Counted from the first letter of the stretch, positions 48,106 to 57,515 are shown. The stretch: 64,000 bases of DNA from SEAL01 sp032153715 (GCA_032153715.1 JALDYR010000003.1:62001-126000), one strand, 5' to 3'. Translations and numbers: made by a program. The notes: generated from the sequence alone by a model not told the origin.

Positions 48106-48210
48106 TCATTTGTGATAAATACAGGCTGAGTCCGAGTTGATTTGGCCGTCACCGCACATGATGCAGTCGACTTCTTCTTCGTCACGACGTGGTGTGTGTA
48201 TATTCTTCAT
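48106..48210 (-). CDS. 34-aa Cys-containing peptide, translationally coupled
   Basis: ATG 48210 overlaps the stop of the upstream gene (TGATG). Reads MKNIHTPRRDEEEVDCIMCGDGQ...SACIYHK: a CxxC plus a third Cys and a C-terminal His, enough for a small zinc site. Function unknown. Confidence 0.55.
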   Translation of the reverse strand: MKNIHTPRRDEEEVDCIMCGDGQINSDSACIYHK

Positions 48211-48551
48211 CACTTCACCTTCTCTTTGGCTGGCTGACGCTCAGTTTTACAGTAATGGTCGCAGATTCTGTCGAGACGCTCTTTTTGAGGAGCGGACAGT
48301 TCGGCATGCTTGAGGGCGTCGATTGCTGCCGGGAGAACAAGCCGCTCTTCTGGCCGCAGGCTAACACCTCTTTCTATGCCTTTATCTGATACATCGCCGC
48401 TAATCACGTAGTCTATCGCCGTCGTGATGATATTGAGTTGGGCTTTCGTGAAGCCCCTTTTGCCTTTGGCTGCGGTGAGCTGCCATGCTTGTCCAACAGC
48501 GTTGTTTGCAAGCGGCGTATTGAACGGATGGGGTACGTAACGCTTACTCAT
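48210..48551 (-). CDS. Hypothetical helical protein, 113 aa
   Basis: AGGAGATA lies 6 nt before ATG 48551 (an ATG three bases earlier is too close). Basic and helical with KGKRGFTKAQLNIITTAIDYVISGD in the middle and a Cys/Lys-rich end. First gene of a two-gene unit with the 34-aa peptide. No family recognised. Confidence 0.6.
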   Translation of the reverse strand: MSKRYVPHPFNTPLANNAVGQAWQLTAAKGKRGFTKAQLNIITTAIDYVISGDVSDKGIERGVSLRPEERLVLPAAIDALKHAELSAPQKERLDRICDHYCKTERQPAKEKVK

Positions 48552-48653
48552 CATTATCTCCTGTCATGTAAACTAGTTGAAAATCAACTAGACACGTATC
48601 GGTGATACGATACCGTATTTATACTATGAAAATCATAAAAAAGCAATAGATTG

Positions 48654-51173
48654 CTAAGCTTTATGGAAGGCGCGTCGGCTGATGAATTTGTGCGTTTCAA
48701 CCAGAATGATTGGAATGACAAACGCGATGACGCCGGTAATAACAAGGTCGCCAATGAGGACTGGTGTAATATGCAGCAGTCCCTGGAGCGGGCCGAAAAT
48801 TGCAAGCATCTGCAAACTGACTGCAATAGTGAGTCCGGCGTAAAACTTGCCGTTCCAGACGCGCAAGCGGCTAAAGAGTGATTCGTAGTCACTGCGAGCG
48901 TTAAAGGCATTTGACCACTGCATGACAACTAGCGCACAGAAGGCGATCGTATTTGCATAACCGTGGCTTTCTCGTTCGTTAAAGTAGGCGTAGAGTCCGA
49001 GGGTAGTTGCTGCCATACTAAGCGCAACGAGAACCATGCGCGTAATCATTAGCTTACTGAGAATTGGGGCGTTTGGTCGCTTTGGCTTTTGACTCATGGT
49101 ATTCTTTTCGCCCGGTTCAAGCCCTAGCGGAATTACCATTGACGTGTCAGTGACAAGGTTAATCCAAAGTACCTGGACTGGGACAAGTGGTAGTGGCAGC
49201 CCGACAATTAGCGCACCCATCATCGTGAGCGCTTCTCCAGAATTAGTTGCAAGCAGATAGTACAGCATGCGGCGGATATTCGCGATGATCGTACGGCCTT
49301 CGCGCATGGCATCGATGATAGATTTAAAGTTATCATCAAGCAGAATGATATCACCTGCATCCTTGGCGATCTGCGCTCCACTTCCCATTGCGACGCCAAC
49401 ATGCGCGCCAGCAAGTGCCGGCACGTCGTTGACGCCATCACCTGTCATGGCCGTAATGTTGTGATGTTTGAGCAGATCGAGGATGCGGAATTTGTGCTCG
49501 GGAATGACGCGTGAAAAGACTCGAATATCGGCAATGGCTTTTGATAGTTCTTCGTCGCTCATGACAGCCATCTTGCGGCTATCAAAAACTTGGTCGCGGC
49601 TTGTCACCATGCCGAGTTGATGCGCAATATGATAAGCGGTCTCGGCGTGGTCGCCGGTAATCATGCGCACGGTTACGCCTGCGTTTAATGCTGCTGCGAT
49701 TGCTCGTTTGGCCTCTGGACGCAGGACGTCAGCAACGGCGACAAACCCAACAAACTCAAATGAAGTGTGTCTCTTTAATTCTTCAAAGCGCGCGATTGGC
49801 TTGCTGATTGTCGTCGTTGCAAGCGCGATTACGCGGTAGCCTTGTCCAGTCAGATGATGGAGCGCCGCCAAAGCTTTTTCATGTTCGTTTTCTGTCAGAT
49901 CACATCGCTGCAAGACATGTTCGGGTGCGCCCTTGATGTCGAGGGTATAGTTGGCGCCGTGATGCCAAATATTACCACTCATTGCCATGGCTTGATCAAA
50001 CGGCAGGCTGGCAATGTTTTTAATATGAGCAACACTCACCTTTTCGTGTGTAACATATTCAGAAATAGCAGTGTCGAGCGGATCATGAATTTTGTGCGAG
50101 CCTTGATTGATGACGCGCGCCGTGAAAGGAGTGATCGGATGATGGTGTGTCTCTAGCTGCCACGTCTCTTGTACGGTAAGCTTGTTCTTGGTTAGCGTGC
50201 CCGTTTTGTCGGTTGCAATGGTCGTGATGGCGCCTACCGTCTCGATTGCCCTCATATTGCGTATGAGCGCCTTTCGAGCGGCCATACGGCGCATACCAAG
50301 GACAAGGACGACAGAAATTGCCACGGGCAAACTTTCAGGGACGGCACTGACCGACAGCGCCATGACGAATTTCACTGTCGCGGTGATTTCCATGCCGCGC
50401 AGCATGGCCAGCCCAAACGCGACGACGGCCATGGCACCGACAACGGCAATGATTTGGCTAATGAGCTTGTCGATCTTTTTTTGAACAGGACTTTCGGTGT
50501 TGGACGAGCTAGTCAGTGCGGCCAATTGGCCAAATGCGGTGTCATTGCCGGTATGCGTAACAACGGCTTTGACTTCGCCCGAGATAATGAATGAGCCCTG
50601 GAATAGCATGTTGGTTTGCTCGTAGATTTCTTTATCACCCTGCAGTGTTTCAATCTGCTTGGTGATTGGTAGTGATTCACCGGTGAGAAGTGATTCATCG
50701 ACACGGACACCGTCGGCAACGATGATGCGTGCGTCTACAGGAACCTTCTCGCCCTCTGACAACATGAAAATATCGCCGATGACAAGATTTTCAACAGCAA
50801 CCATCGTCATCTTGCCGTCGCGAAGTACTTCGACTGATTGAGCGCTGTGCTTTTGGAGTGAGCGAAGGATGCGCTCGGTTGAAAAACGCTGAACGTAATA
50901 AATAATTGCGCTCGCCGCCATGATGACGCCAATAATGACCGCATCAAGGTAATCATGGTGAAAGATGCTGATCGCTGCAGCGAGGAACAAGACGAACATA
51001 AAGACGTTCGCAAATGGCTCGACGAGCTTTCTCCAGAGCGGCTCGCCTTTTACCTTGATGGCATTTGGACCATGTAGGCGCAAACGTTCGGCAGCGGCAA
51101 AGTTCGAGAGGCCGTTTTCGTTGGTGTCGAGGTCAGAAAGAGCGGTATGTATGTTTTTCTTATAATAAAGCAT
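48654..51173 (-). CDS. P-type cation ATPase (P2, Ca2+/Na+-like)
   Basis: 839 aa from ATG 51173, chosen by the extended -10 TGATATAAT 7 nt upstream; the longer frame runs through a terminator. N-terminal cation-ATPase domain (GLSNFAAAERLRLHGPNAIKVK), LTGES, AVPESLPVAI in M4 (SERCA has PEGLP), DKTGTLTKNKLTV, MTGDGVNDVPALAGAHVGVAMG and the hinge TNSGEALTMM. A full-length P2 ATPase exporting Ca2+ or Na+. Convergent with the smaller ATPase at 45724; two separate pumps so close together suggests attention to cation balance. Confidence 0.93.
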   Translation of the reverse strand: MLYYKKNIHTALSDLDTNENGLSNFAAAERLRLHGPNAIKVKGEPLWRKLVEPFANVFMFVLFLAAAISIFHHDYLDAVIIGVIMAASAIIYYVQRFSTERILRSLQKHSAQSVEVLRDGKMTMVAVENLVIGDIFMLSEGEKVPVDARIIVADGVRVDESLLTGESLPITKQIETLQGDKEIYEQTNMLFQGSFIISGEVKAVVTHTGNDTAFGQLAALTSSSNTESPVQKKIDKLISQIIAVVGAMAVVAFGLAMLRGMEITATVKFVMALSVSAVPESLPVAISVVLVLGMRRMAARKALIRNMRAIETVGAITTIATDKTGTLTKNKLTVQETWQLETHHHPITPFTARVINQGSHKIHDPLDTAISEYVTHEKVSVAHIKNIASLPFDQAMAMSGNIWHHGANYTLDIKGAPEHVLQRCDLTENEHEKALAALHHLTGQGYRVIALATTTISKPIARFEELKRHTSFEFVGFVAVADVLRPEAKRAIAAALNAGVTVRMITGDHAETAYHIAHQLGMVTSRDQVFDSRKMAVMSDEELSKAIADIRVFSRVIPEHKFRILDLLKHHNITAMTGDGVNDVPALAGAHVGVAMGSGAQIAKDAGDIILLDDNFKSIIDAMREGRTIIANIRRMLYYLLATNSGEALTMMGALIVGLPLPLVPVQVLWINLVTDTSMVIPLGLEPGEKNTMSQKPKRPNAPILSKLMITRMVLVALSMAATTLGLYAYFNERESHGYANTIAFCALVVMQWSNAFNARSDYESLFSRLRVWNGKFYAGLTIAVSLQMLAIFGPLQGLLHITPVLIGDLVITGVIAFVIPIILVETHKFISRRAFHKA

Positions 51174-51180
51174 TAGGACT

Positions 51181-51189
51181 ATTATATCA
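51181..51189 (-). promoter_or_regulatory. Extended -10, predicted leaderless (P-type ATPase)
   Basis: TGATATAAT ending 7 nt before ATG 51173. Confidence 0.65.
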
Positions 51190-51201
51190 GACGAGACAAT
51201 A

Positions 51202-51235
51202 CAAAAACCCCGCTCTGGGTGGGCATGAGCGGGGT
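51202..51235 (-). terminator. Terminator of greA
   Basis: Minus strand: perfect 9-bp GC-rich stem (51207-51215 with 51227-51235), then TTTTTG. A second 9-bp hairpin (51255-51283) lies between it and the greA stop. Confidence 0.8.
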
Positions 51236-51285
51236 GTTTTTTGTTGGCCACCGGAGGGGTACCGGCGACCATATATGCTGGTACC

Positions 51286-51753
51286 TTACGAAATACGTAC
51301 CAACTGCAGCTGATTCATCTTGATGCCGGCGCCCCAGTTAATAGTATCTTTGATTGTTTTGCCAATAAGGCTTTGTCCGAGTGGACTCTTGAAGCTGATG
51401 CGGCCATCACTAGGATTTGCTTCAATGCTGTCGACGATCGTGTAGCGAACTTTCTTGCCACTTTTATCGATTAATTCCACGACTGATCCGATAGCAACAT
51501 AAAGTGCATCGCGTTTGCGTGGGAATAATTTCGCTACCTTTAGATAACCCTGCTTGTCAGCGAGCTCACTCTCGATTGTTTCAAGTTGTGCGAGCTTTTC
51601 GATGCGTGCGAGACGCTCATCGTGGCCATCAGTTTTATCAAGTTCGTGTAGTTCAATAATGGCATGCTTGCGGTCGCGCTCAAGATTAGCGACGTCCTTC
51701 TTTAATTCTTTCATGCCTTGCTTGCTAAGATAAATTTCTTCGGTGGTGTTCAT
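51286..51753 (-). CDS. greA: Transcript cleavage factor GreA
   Basis: 155 aa, AGGAGGATTCTGCT before the ATG. N-terminal antiparallel coiled coil (residues 8-78) with the acidic tip ELHELDKTDGHDE, and C-terminal FKBP-like domain ending SPLGQSLIGKTIKDTINW, the Gre signature. GreA restarts backtracked RNA polymerase by stimulating RNA cleavage at the tip Asp/Glu. Own terminator and an AT-rich upstream region. Confidence 0.92.
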   Translation of the reverse strand: MNTTEEIYLSKQGMKELKKDVANLERDRKHAIIELHELDKTDGHDERLARIEKLAQLETIESELADKQGYLKVAKLFPRKRDALYVAIGSVVELIDKSGKKVRYTIVDSIEANPSDGRISFKSPLGQSLIGKTIKDTINWGAGIKMNQLQLVRIS

Positions 51754-51934
51754 AGCAGAATCCTCCTTTTGATTGTTCTAATGTGTTTGTAGCTTTTCTA
51801 GTTGAGTGTTTCAGGTGTACCTCCTGGCTACGTTTACAAGTATGCCGTAATTGTCTGAAAAAAATATGAAATATTTCACAAATTTCAAAAAAACAACATA
51901 ATCGTTTTAGTTATGGTGCCTCGCCCCTGTTAAA
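51754..51934. other. AT-rich intergenic region upstream of greA
   Basis: About 180 bp. Holds the greA ribosome binding site, a second AGGAGG (51824-51829 region, minus strand) without a frame, and a 12-bp palindrome TGAAATATTTCA near 51876. No gene seen. Confidence 0.5.
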
Positions 51935-51962
51935 ATCGCCCCGCTAACACCAGCGGGGCGAT
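51935..51962. terminator. Terminator of the ABC/two-component operon
   Basis: Perfect 11-bp GC-rich stem (51935-51945 with 51952-51962), 6-nt loop; TTTTAAC follows on the minus strand, GATTTTTT on the plus strand. Confidence 0.85.
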
Positions 51963-51984
51963 GATTTTTTGAGCTTTTTAACGC

Positions 51985-52659
51985 CTAAACGGTTACTATT
52001 TTTCCATCTTGTAATTTAAATGTTCGGTCTGTTTTGCCTGCGATGTCCAGGTCGTGCGTGACGGCGATAATCGTCGTGTTTTCACTGCGCGACAAGTTGT
52101 GGAGCAGGTCGAATATCTTTTTACCCGTCTCTGAGTCGAGGTTGCCTGTCGGCTCGTCGGCAAGAATGACGGCTGGATGATTGGCGAGTGCCCTGGCGAT
52201 ACTGACGCGCTGCTGCTGTCCGCCACTTAGGCGAGATGGCTTACGGCTCATCTGATCCGGTTCGAGGCCTACTTCGGACAAAAGTTCCATTGCCCTATCT
52301 CGCCGCTCCCTGACAGGGATGCCACCGAATTCAAGGGCAAGCATAACGTTCTCTGTTGCCGAAAGATTCGGGATTAGATTGTAGTGCTGAAAGACAAAGC
52401 CAATCTTTTTTGACCGATAGGCTGTCTGCTGTCCTGCGGATAGTTTGGCGATGTCGACTTTGTCGACGTGAATCTCGCCGCTTGTCGGGATGTCGAGCGC
52501 GCCGAGCATGCTCAGGAGCGTACTTTTGCCACTACCCGACTTTCCGATGATACTGGCGAATTCTCCGGTCTTGACGCTGAACGAGACGTCGGATAGCGCA
52601 TGGACGGTGCCACTGTCGGTTGCGAATGATTTGCTAAGCTTGTGGACGGTTAATGACAT
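51985..52659 (-). CDS. MacB/LolD-type ABC transporter ATPase
   Basis: 224 aa. Walker A GKSGSGKST near 39, Q-loop FQHYNLIP, signature LSGGQQQR near 142, Walker B ILADEPTGNLDSETG near 164, H-loop VTHD. The PTGNLDS sequence is typical of the MacB/LolD branch. Lies 12 bp after the permease gene; with the kinase and regulator it forms a BceRSAB-like unit of four genes in the order regulator, kinase, permease, ATPase. Likely exports or senses a peptide or lipid-linked compound. Confidence 0.93.
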   Translation of the reverse strand: MSLTVHKLSKSFATDSGTVHALSDVSFSVKTGEFASIIGKSGSGKSTLLSMLGALDIPTSGEIHVDKVDIAKLSAGQQTAYRSKKIGFVFQHYNLIPNLSATENVMLALEFGGIPVRERRDRAMELLSEVGLEPDQMSRKPSRLSGGQQQRVSIARALANHPAVILADEPTGNLDSETGKKIFDLLHNLSRSENTTIIAVTHDLDIAGKTDRTFKLQDGKIVTV

Positions 52660-52671
52660 AGAGCTTCCTTT

Positions 52672-54054
52672 CTATTCTGTGCGGAGCACTTCTGCAGGTC
52701 GAACGCGAGCGATGAGCCATGCAGGAAGCGCGCTACCGATGATTGCGATTAGTAATGTGATGCCAATGGCACTAAAGAATGTCTGTGGCGTAACGGTGCT
52801 GGTGACATTTTGAACGTTCTGTTGCAGACCTCGGGTTAATCGTGCGCCTGCACCTCCAGGGCCGCCCATGCCTCGTTGAGTTTCGGTGGTAGCGGCATTT
52901 GCTTGGTTAGAGACAAGCGATTGTGTAATCGAGCCGCTGGTCAGGATGCCGAGTGCGATGCCGATGATGCCGCCGATGACGGTTAGCGTGATCGCTTCGG
53001 TGACAAACTGAGTGATGACTTTAAAGTTTGTACCGCCAATTGCCTTGATGACACCAATCTCGCGCCGTCGTTCACGGACGATCATTGTCATGGTGAGTAG
53101 GACAATGACGGCTGCGGCGATTGTTGCGCCAATGACGCCAGTCGTTGCAAGGCTACTGATACTTTGTAGTGATGCGACGCTGGTCTCTGCTTGCTGCTGT
53201 TGGCTGGTGATATCCGCTTTGTCTCCAAGCGCTGATTTGAGCGCTGTGACGGTACTGGCGACGTTATCGCTGCTGTCAACCGTTGCGGTCGCGCTTGTGA
53301 CGGCGCCAGTTTGTTCTGTTGCTGTTTGAAGCGTGGCAAGCGGTATGACGATGCCACTATCTTGGAACGTATTGCCGGTTTCAAAAATACCTTTGACCGT
53401 AAAAGTTTTACCGTATGCCGTGAAGCTACTGCCGACTGAAAGGCTGTTTTTCTCGGCAAGAGTTTTTCCGACGAGAGCGATAAGCTCGCTGCTGCTGCCG
53501 TCGATCGTTGCTCCGCTTGTCAGCTTGAGTGCGCTACCGTCAGTGGCAACCGAGTTAACGTCTGTCGTGCCAGTAATGGTTGTACGCGGTGTCGGCGCTG
53601 GACGTGATGTTGTCTGGCTTGAGTCGCTTGATGAATCTGCTGGTGGAGTTGGCATTGCAGCGTCTGAAGTGCTATTTGAGCTGCTCTCAAAGCGTTGCAT
53701 GCGCTGGCCAAAGCTACCTAGCTCGAGTGACGGTGTCAGGTTCGTGTCATCCGTGCCAAGCTGATCGGTTAATGTACTAGCAACGCTTTTGACGTGCGCT
53801 GTCTCGGTGATAGTTTTGACTTGATCGGCGGTCAGAGGGTCGCCGCCGCCCATGCCGCCACGGATGCCAGCCGGGCTGATGGATACGGTGGTTGCGGTAC
53901 TTGCCTTCACCTCGTCTATTTTGGCGTTGACACTTGCTCTTGCGACGAGCATTGCCACGATGAGCCCGATGCTGATTGCCAGCATCATCACGATAGCCCC
54001 GGAACGGACCGGGCTACGAAGGGCATTTCGGACGCCCCGCGTTACTACATTCAT
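52672..54054 (-). CDS. MacB/FtsX-type ABC permease
   Basis: 460 aa. One N-terminal helix (about 18-40), a large external domain (about 45-320) with a Ser/Thr/Pro-rich insertion near 120-160, then three C-terminal helices of the FtsX domain (TGVIGATIAAAVIVLLTMTMIVRERRREIGVIKAIGG..., ending LLIAIIGSALPAWLIARVRPAEVLRTE). The low-complexity insert and Gly-rich segment (RGMGGPGGAGA) near 395 are unusual and may be flexible linkers. MacB-type pumps act by mechanotransmission rather than by passing substrate through the membrane. Confidence 0.9.
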   Translation of the reverse strand: MNVVTRGVRNALRSPVRSGAIVMMLAISIGLIVAMLVARASVNAKIDEVKASTATTVSISPAGIRGGMGGGDPLTADQVKTITETAHVKSVASTLTDQLGTDDTNLTPSLELGSFGQRMQRFESSSNSTSDAAMPTPPADSSSDSSQTTSRPAPTPRTTITGTTDVNSVATDGSALKLTSGATIDGSSSELIALVGKTLAEKNSLSVGSSFTAYGKTFTVKGIFETGNTFQDSGIVIPLATLQTATEQTGAVTSATATVDSSDNVASTVTALKSALGDKADITSQQQQAETSVASLQSISSLATTGVIGATIAAAVIVLLTMTMIVRERRREIGVIKAIGGTNFKVITQFVTEAITLTVIGGIIGIALGILTSGSITQSLVSNQANAATTETQRGMGGPGGAGARLTRGLQQNVQNVTSTVTPQTFFSAIGITLLIAIIGSALPAWLIARVRPAEVLRTE

Positions 54055-54101
54055 ACTTTTTCTCCTTTTAGTTAAGTAGTATGTCTGTAGTGTAGTTTTA
54101 T

Positions 54102-55136
54102 TTACTGATTTTTTGCTTTGCTGGTTCTGAAAATTGGCAGAAGAACCGTAAATGTTGTCATGTGGTCGACTGCGCTGGTGGCGCTTAGTTCGCCATGATG
54201 AATCTCGACGATTTTCTTGGCGAGTGATAGTCCTAACCCGTAGCCGGATTGCTGACCTCCGGTGCGAGATGAATCTGCTCGATAAAAACGATCAAAGATA
54301 TGCGGCAGATCTTGCTCGCTAATACCCTTGCCCGGATTAGTGATTTCAAAGCAAGCTTTACCAGCGCGCTTTGAAAGTCGGATGACGACAAGGGATGACT
54401 CCGGGCTGTATTTGAGCGCATTATCAACGAGGATCATAATCAGTTCTTCGATACTTGCTTCGTTGCCGCATACCGTCGGAATGTTTCCAGTGGTCTTTAG
54501 CTGAATGCGTGATCCGTTTTTATCGACGCGTTGCATGACTTCGCGTGTAATGTCTGGAAGCGATAATTCAGAGGTTTCAAGCTTGCTGTGTTCGGCACGC
54601 GACAGCTGGAGGAGCATTTGCGACAAACGGCTGAGCTTGTTTACTTCCTCGAGGTTGCTTTCAAGGATCTCTTTCATATCAGTTTTTGAGAGTGATTTAT
54701 CGCGGAGTGCGACCTCTAGTTCGGCCTTCATGGCGGCTAGCGGCGTGCGAAGTTCGTGACTGGCGTCACTGGTGAAGCGAGATTGCGCTTCGTGGACGAC
54801 TTCGATTTCGCGGAGGGTTCGTCGAGCAAGCCAATAACTCAGCACGCCACCGCCAATCAAAATGATGAGGTTCACGTACGCAAGCCCCGCGAGGATGTTG
54901 CGATTAGCCTCTTCGCGCTGTGCAACGCGAAGATCGGAATAGCGATCGATGCGCGGCTGTAGGCCGTCAAATGGCGGGGCAAGCTCGGGATGTTCGTACT
55001 GTACTTGCAGCTGGCGCAGTCGGTCGCCGACCTCGCTGGTCGTAATGTTATAAATCGACACACTAAAGACTAAGCTAATACTCATTAAAATTAACAAGTA
55101 CCAGCCGGTTAGTCGAAGAGTCGCAGATTCAAACAT
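54102..55136 (-). CDS. Sensor histidine kinase
   Basis: 344 aa. Two membrane helices (about 8-30 and 84-104) enclose a short external sensor of about 55 residues. HisKA box SHELRTPLAAMKAE with the phosphorylated His near 130; ATPase motifs NALKYSPES, GKGISEQDLPHIFDRFYR and GYGLGLSLAKKIV. No HAMP domain is obvious between the second helix and HisKA. The small sensor fits kinases that rely on the neighbouring ABC transporter for signal detection. Gene starts 18 bp after the response regulator. Confidence 0.93.
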   Translation of the reverse strand: MFESATLRLTGWYLLILMSISLVFSVSIYNITTSEVGDRLRQLQVQYEHPELAPPFDGLQPRIDRYSDLRVAQREEANRNILAGLAYVNLIILIGGGVLSYWLARRTLREIEVVHEAQSRFTSDASHELRTPLAAMKAELEVALRDKSLSKTDMKEILESNLEEVNKLSRLSQMLLQLSRAEHSKLETSELSLPDITREVMQRVDKNGSRIQLKTTGNIPTVCGNEASIEELIMILVDNALKYSPESSLVVIRLSKRAGKACFEITNPGKGISEQDLPHIFDRFYRADSSRTGGQQSGYGLGLSLAKKIVEIHHGELSATSAVDHMTTFTVLLPIFRTSKAKNQ

Positions 55137-55154
55137 GGCAAGTTAACTTTTGCT

Positions 55155-55832
55155 TTACTTCTTCGTATCGATTTTGTAGCCAAAGCCGCGAACGGTCTGA
55201 ATAAGAGGAGTTTTGAATGGTTGGTCAACCTTGCTGCGAAGGTATTTGATATAGACCTCAACCGTGTTCAGTAGGATATCTGCGTCGTAGTCCCAAACAT
55301 GGGAAATGATCGTTTCCTTTGAAAGCGGACGGCCCTGGTTGCGCATCAGGTATTCAAGAAGCGCAAATTCCTTGCTCGTCAGCTTAATTTCTTTACCTGC
55401 GCGAGTTACTTCATAGGTTGTCGTATCAAGCGTTAAATCGCCTGCCTTCAGGACAACGCTTTGCTGCTCTGCTGGGCGACGTAGAAGCGCGCGTACGCGT
55501 GCTAGGAGCTCTTCGAGAGCAAATGGTTTCACTAGGTAATCATCGGCACCACTATCCAAGCCCTTTGTCTTGTCGGCTGTCGTACCGAGGGCGGTTAGTA
55601 ACAATACTGGAGTATGAATCTTTTGTTCGCGCATCGCTTTAACGATTGCGAGTCCATCATATTCACCAGGAATCATCCGGTCAATGATGGCGAGGTCGTA
55701 TGGTTCTGTCGTTGCCATCGCGTAGCCTTCGTCTCCGTCATATACGACGTCAACAGCGTAGCTTTCTTGTTCTAATGCCCGTCCGAGTGCGCGTGCAATT
55801 TTATGTTCGTCTTCAACAACTAATATCCTCAT
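55155..55832 (-). CDS. OmpR-family response regulator
   Basis: 225 aa. Receiver domain with acidic pocket VVEDE, phosphorylated Asp in LAIIDRMIPG near 51, and Lys in YLVKPF near 105; winged-helix output domain (about 130-222: LTSKEFALLEYLMRNQGRPLSKETI...VEVYIKYLRSKVD...IQTVRGFGYKI). First gene of the four-gene signalling/transport unit. Where many members have LPG after the Asp this one has IPG. Target promoters unknown; the ABC genes are the likely target. Confidence 0.95.
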   Translation of the reverse strand: MRILVVEDEHKIARALGRALEQESYAVDVVYDGDEGYAMATTEPYDLAIIDRMIPGEYDGLAIVKAMREQKIHTPVLLLTALGTTADKTKGLDSGADDYLVKPFALEELLARVRALLRRPAEQQSVVLKAGDLTLDTTTYEVTRAGKEIKLTSKEFALLEYLMRNQGRPLSKETIISHVWDYDADILLNTVEVYIKYLRSKVDQPFKTPLIQTVRGFGYKIDTKK

Positions 55833-55890
55833 GATTCCTTATACTACACCCTTAAACTGATATGTCGCTGTAAATTATCTCACTGATAAT

Positions 55891-56214
55891 TTAAACAGCT
55901 GCTGGAGCGTACTTGTTACTCCACCTTTGCATCGTCTGAAGCACAGGTAGTAAGTCGCGTCCTTTTTCAGTCAGCTGATACTCGCATCGGGTAGTAGAGT
56001 GCGTGTATTGCTTCGTGATAATTCCGTGGTCTTCAAGCTGAGCAAGACGTGCCGAAAGAGTGCGCGGGTTGATGCCGCCAACTAGGTCTTGAATCTGACA
56101 GAAACGCACTGTCTCTTCGTTCAAGAAGAAGCGTAAAAGCTGCGGCGTCCATTTGTCGCCAAGGATTTCTGCCGCTGCATTAATGCAGCCCACTTCTTCT
56201 TTTGTCGTGCTCAT
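55891..56214 (-). CDS. HxlR-family transcriptional regulator
   Basis: 107 aa from ATG 56214. Matches HxlR/YodB: CINAAAEILGDKWTPQLLRFFLNEETVRFCQIQDLVGGINPRTLSARLAQLEDHGIITK, with one conserved N-terminal Cys that in YodB senses quinones or aldehydes. These winged-helix dimers usually repress oxidoreductase genes. The FMN reductase gene at 3620 has a matching dyad operator, but it is 52 kb away and the link is only proposed. TATAGT ends 9 nt before the start. Confidence 0.9.
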   Translation of the reverse strand: MSTTKEEVGCINAAAEILGDKWTPQLLRFFLNEETVRFCQIQDLVGGINPRTLSARLAQLEDHGIITKQYTHSTTRCEYQLTEKGRDLLPVLQTMQRWSNKYAPAAV

Positions 56215-56261
56215 TGTACCTATACTATACATTATCTAGCGATGATCCGCAATGCATCTGA

Positions 56262-57473
56262 CTAGAGTTCGAGGGTCTCCTGGGCGCTTGCCAATGGACT
56301 GCTGGTGACGGTTGCACTTTGGCGGTCTGAAATGCGGTACTGCTTGCCTTTAATTTCGACAGACAGGGTGTATTTTGTACCGTCACTCGTGTAAGCGAAC
56401 GAGCTGAAATCATCAATATTATCAATATATTTTTTCTCACGCAGCTTTTCTAGCATTGGCCTGGCGCTTGATTCGACGGGAAATGAGTTTTCATTGTCTA
56501 TCGCATACTGGGCTAAGGCAACTGGAAGCAGTTCAATCAACCAGCTGTCTCGCGTGTATTGAATGGATTTATTGTTATGCGCAATCACATCGACGGCAGC
56601 GTAACGGTCCTTGAGTGTAGCAAGAAGCTTTTTGTTTTGTTGGGATTGGATATTGATAATCGATGCGATAGCTTTATCACTTGTGTCGCTATAGTTTTTC
56701 ATTTCGCTCGGCATCTCGTTTGCTAAGGCGTTGATCTCACCTGCCGTTTTTGCTTTGAATGATTTTTGCATAAAATCCATTGCGACAGGGGCGTATTTAA
56801 GAAATGAAACCGTGTCGTTTCCGTAGAGTTCTTTAATATTGGCGAACTGCTTGTCGGTTAGATTTAGGTCGGCAATCGCTTGTTTCGTCTCTTGGTCTGA
56901 GGCTTTCATCGTGCCCGGGATGATTGTGCTATAGACTGTTAGTGTGGCTGTGAGATAGTTAAATAACCAGCCCTCTACTACGAGCCGAGCGTCGTCGGGA
57001 GCGCAGTTTGCTGCTTTAGTGTATTTTTCGGTGAAAAAGCCAAACTTTGATATTGCGTCGTAGCGTTGCTTATTTGTGTACTGCAGTTTTGAGACCTGCT
57101 GCTGGTTTTTGCTGTCAAATTCCGAAAATGGATCAGACTTGCATGTTGTTGCTATGCTTGCTCTATAGGTGGCCAGCGCAGTCTTGAGGGCTGCGGTGAA
57201 ACTGGTGTAGTCTTTGGCTGTTTTGATGGCTAAAAGCTGTGTATATAGCGCGTCATGAGTATTGTGACGGGCGACGACATCCTTTATTCGCTTGTCCTGG
57301 CGGTCTATGACCGCCTGGACGGCTATGCCAGCTCTTTCGTCGAGTATTTTTGCTGATACAAAATAAACAGCTGTGATGCTTCCAGCGAGTGCGAGCGGTG
57401 CAACAACGGCGAGGCAAATGACCTTTAAGATGTTGCTGGTGTGAGAAGAGTCATCTGAAATATATGCAGGCAT
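56262..57473 (-). CDS. Large membrane-anchored protein with pseudopilin-like end, hypothetical
   Basis: 403 aa. One membrane helix (about 17-42); the rest is outside, mainly helical, with two Cys (ATTCKSD, AANCAPD). The C-terminal 90 residues (ELLPVALAQYAIDNENSFPVES...LREKKYIDNIDDFSSFAYTSDGTKYTLSVEIKGKQYRI) look like the globular part of a GspG/pilin-type protein, yet there is no prepilin helix in front of it. TGATACGAT ends 6 nt before the ATG. Might interact with pili; no family recognised. Confidence 0.6.
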   Translation of the reverse strand: MPAYISDDSSHTSNILKVICLAVVAPLALAGSITAVYFVSAKILDERAGIAVQAVIDRQDKRIKDVVARHNTHDALYTQLLAIKTAKDYTSFTAALKTALATYRASIATTCKSDPFSEFDSKNQQQVSKLQYTNKQRYDAISKFGFFTEKYTKAANCAPDDARLVVEGWLFNYLTATLTVYSTIIPGTMKASDQETKQAIADLNLTDKQFANIKELYGNDTVSFLKYAPVAMDFMQKSFKAKTAGEINALANEMPSEMKNYSDTSDKAIASIINIQSQQNKKLLATLKDRYAAVDVIAHNNKSIQYTRDSWLIELLPVALAQYAIDNENSFPVESSARPMLEKLREKKYIDNIDDFSSFAYTSDGTKYTLSVEIKGKQYRISDRQSATVTSSPLASAQETLEL

Positions 57474-57479
57474 GCACTT

Positions 57480-57488
57480 ATCGTATCA
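57480..57488 (-). promoter_or_regulatory. Extended -10, predicted leaderless (403-aa protein)
   Basis: TGATACGAT ending 6 nt before ATG 57473. Confidence 0.55.
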
Positions 57489-57515
57489 TGCTTATGCAAA
57501 TCGAAAAACTGTCTT

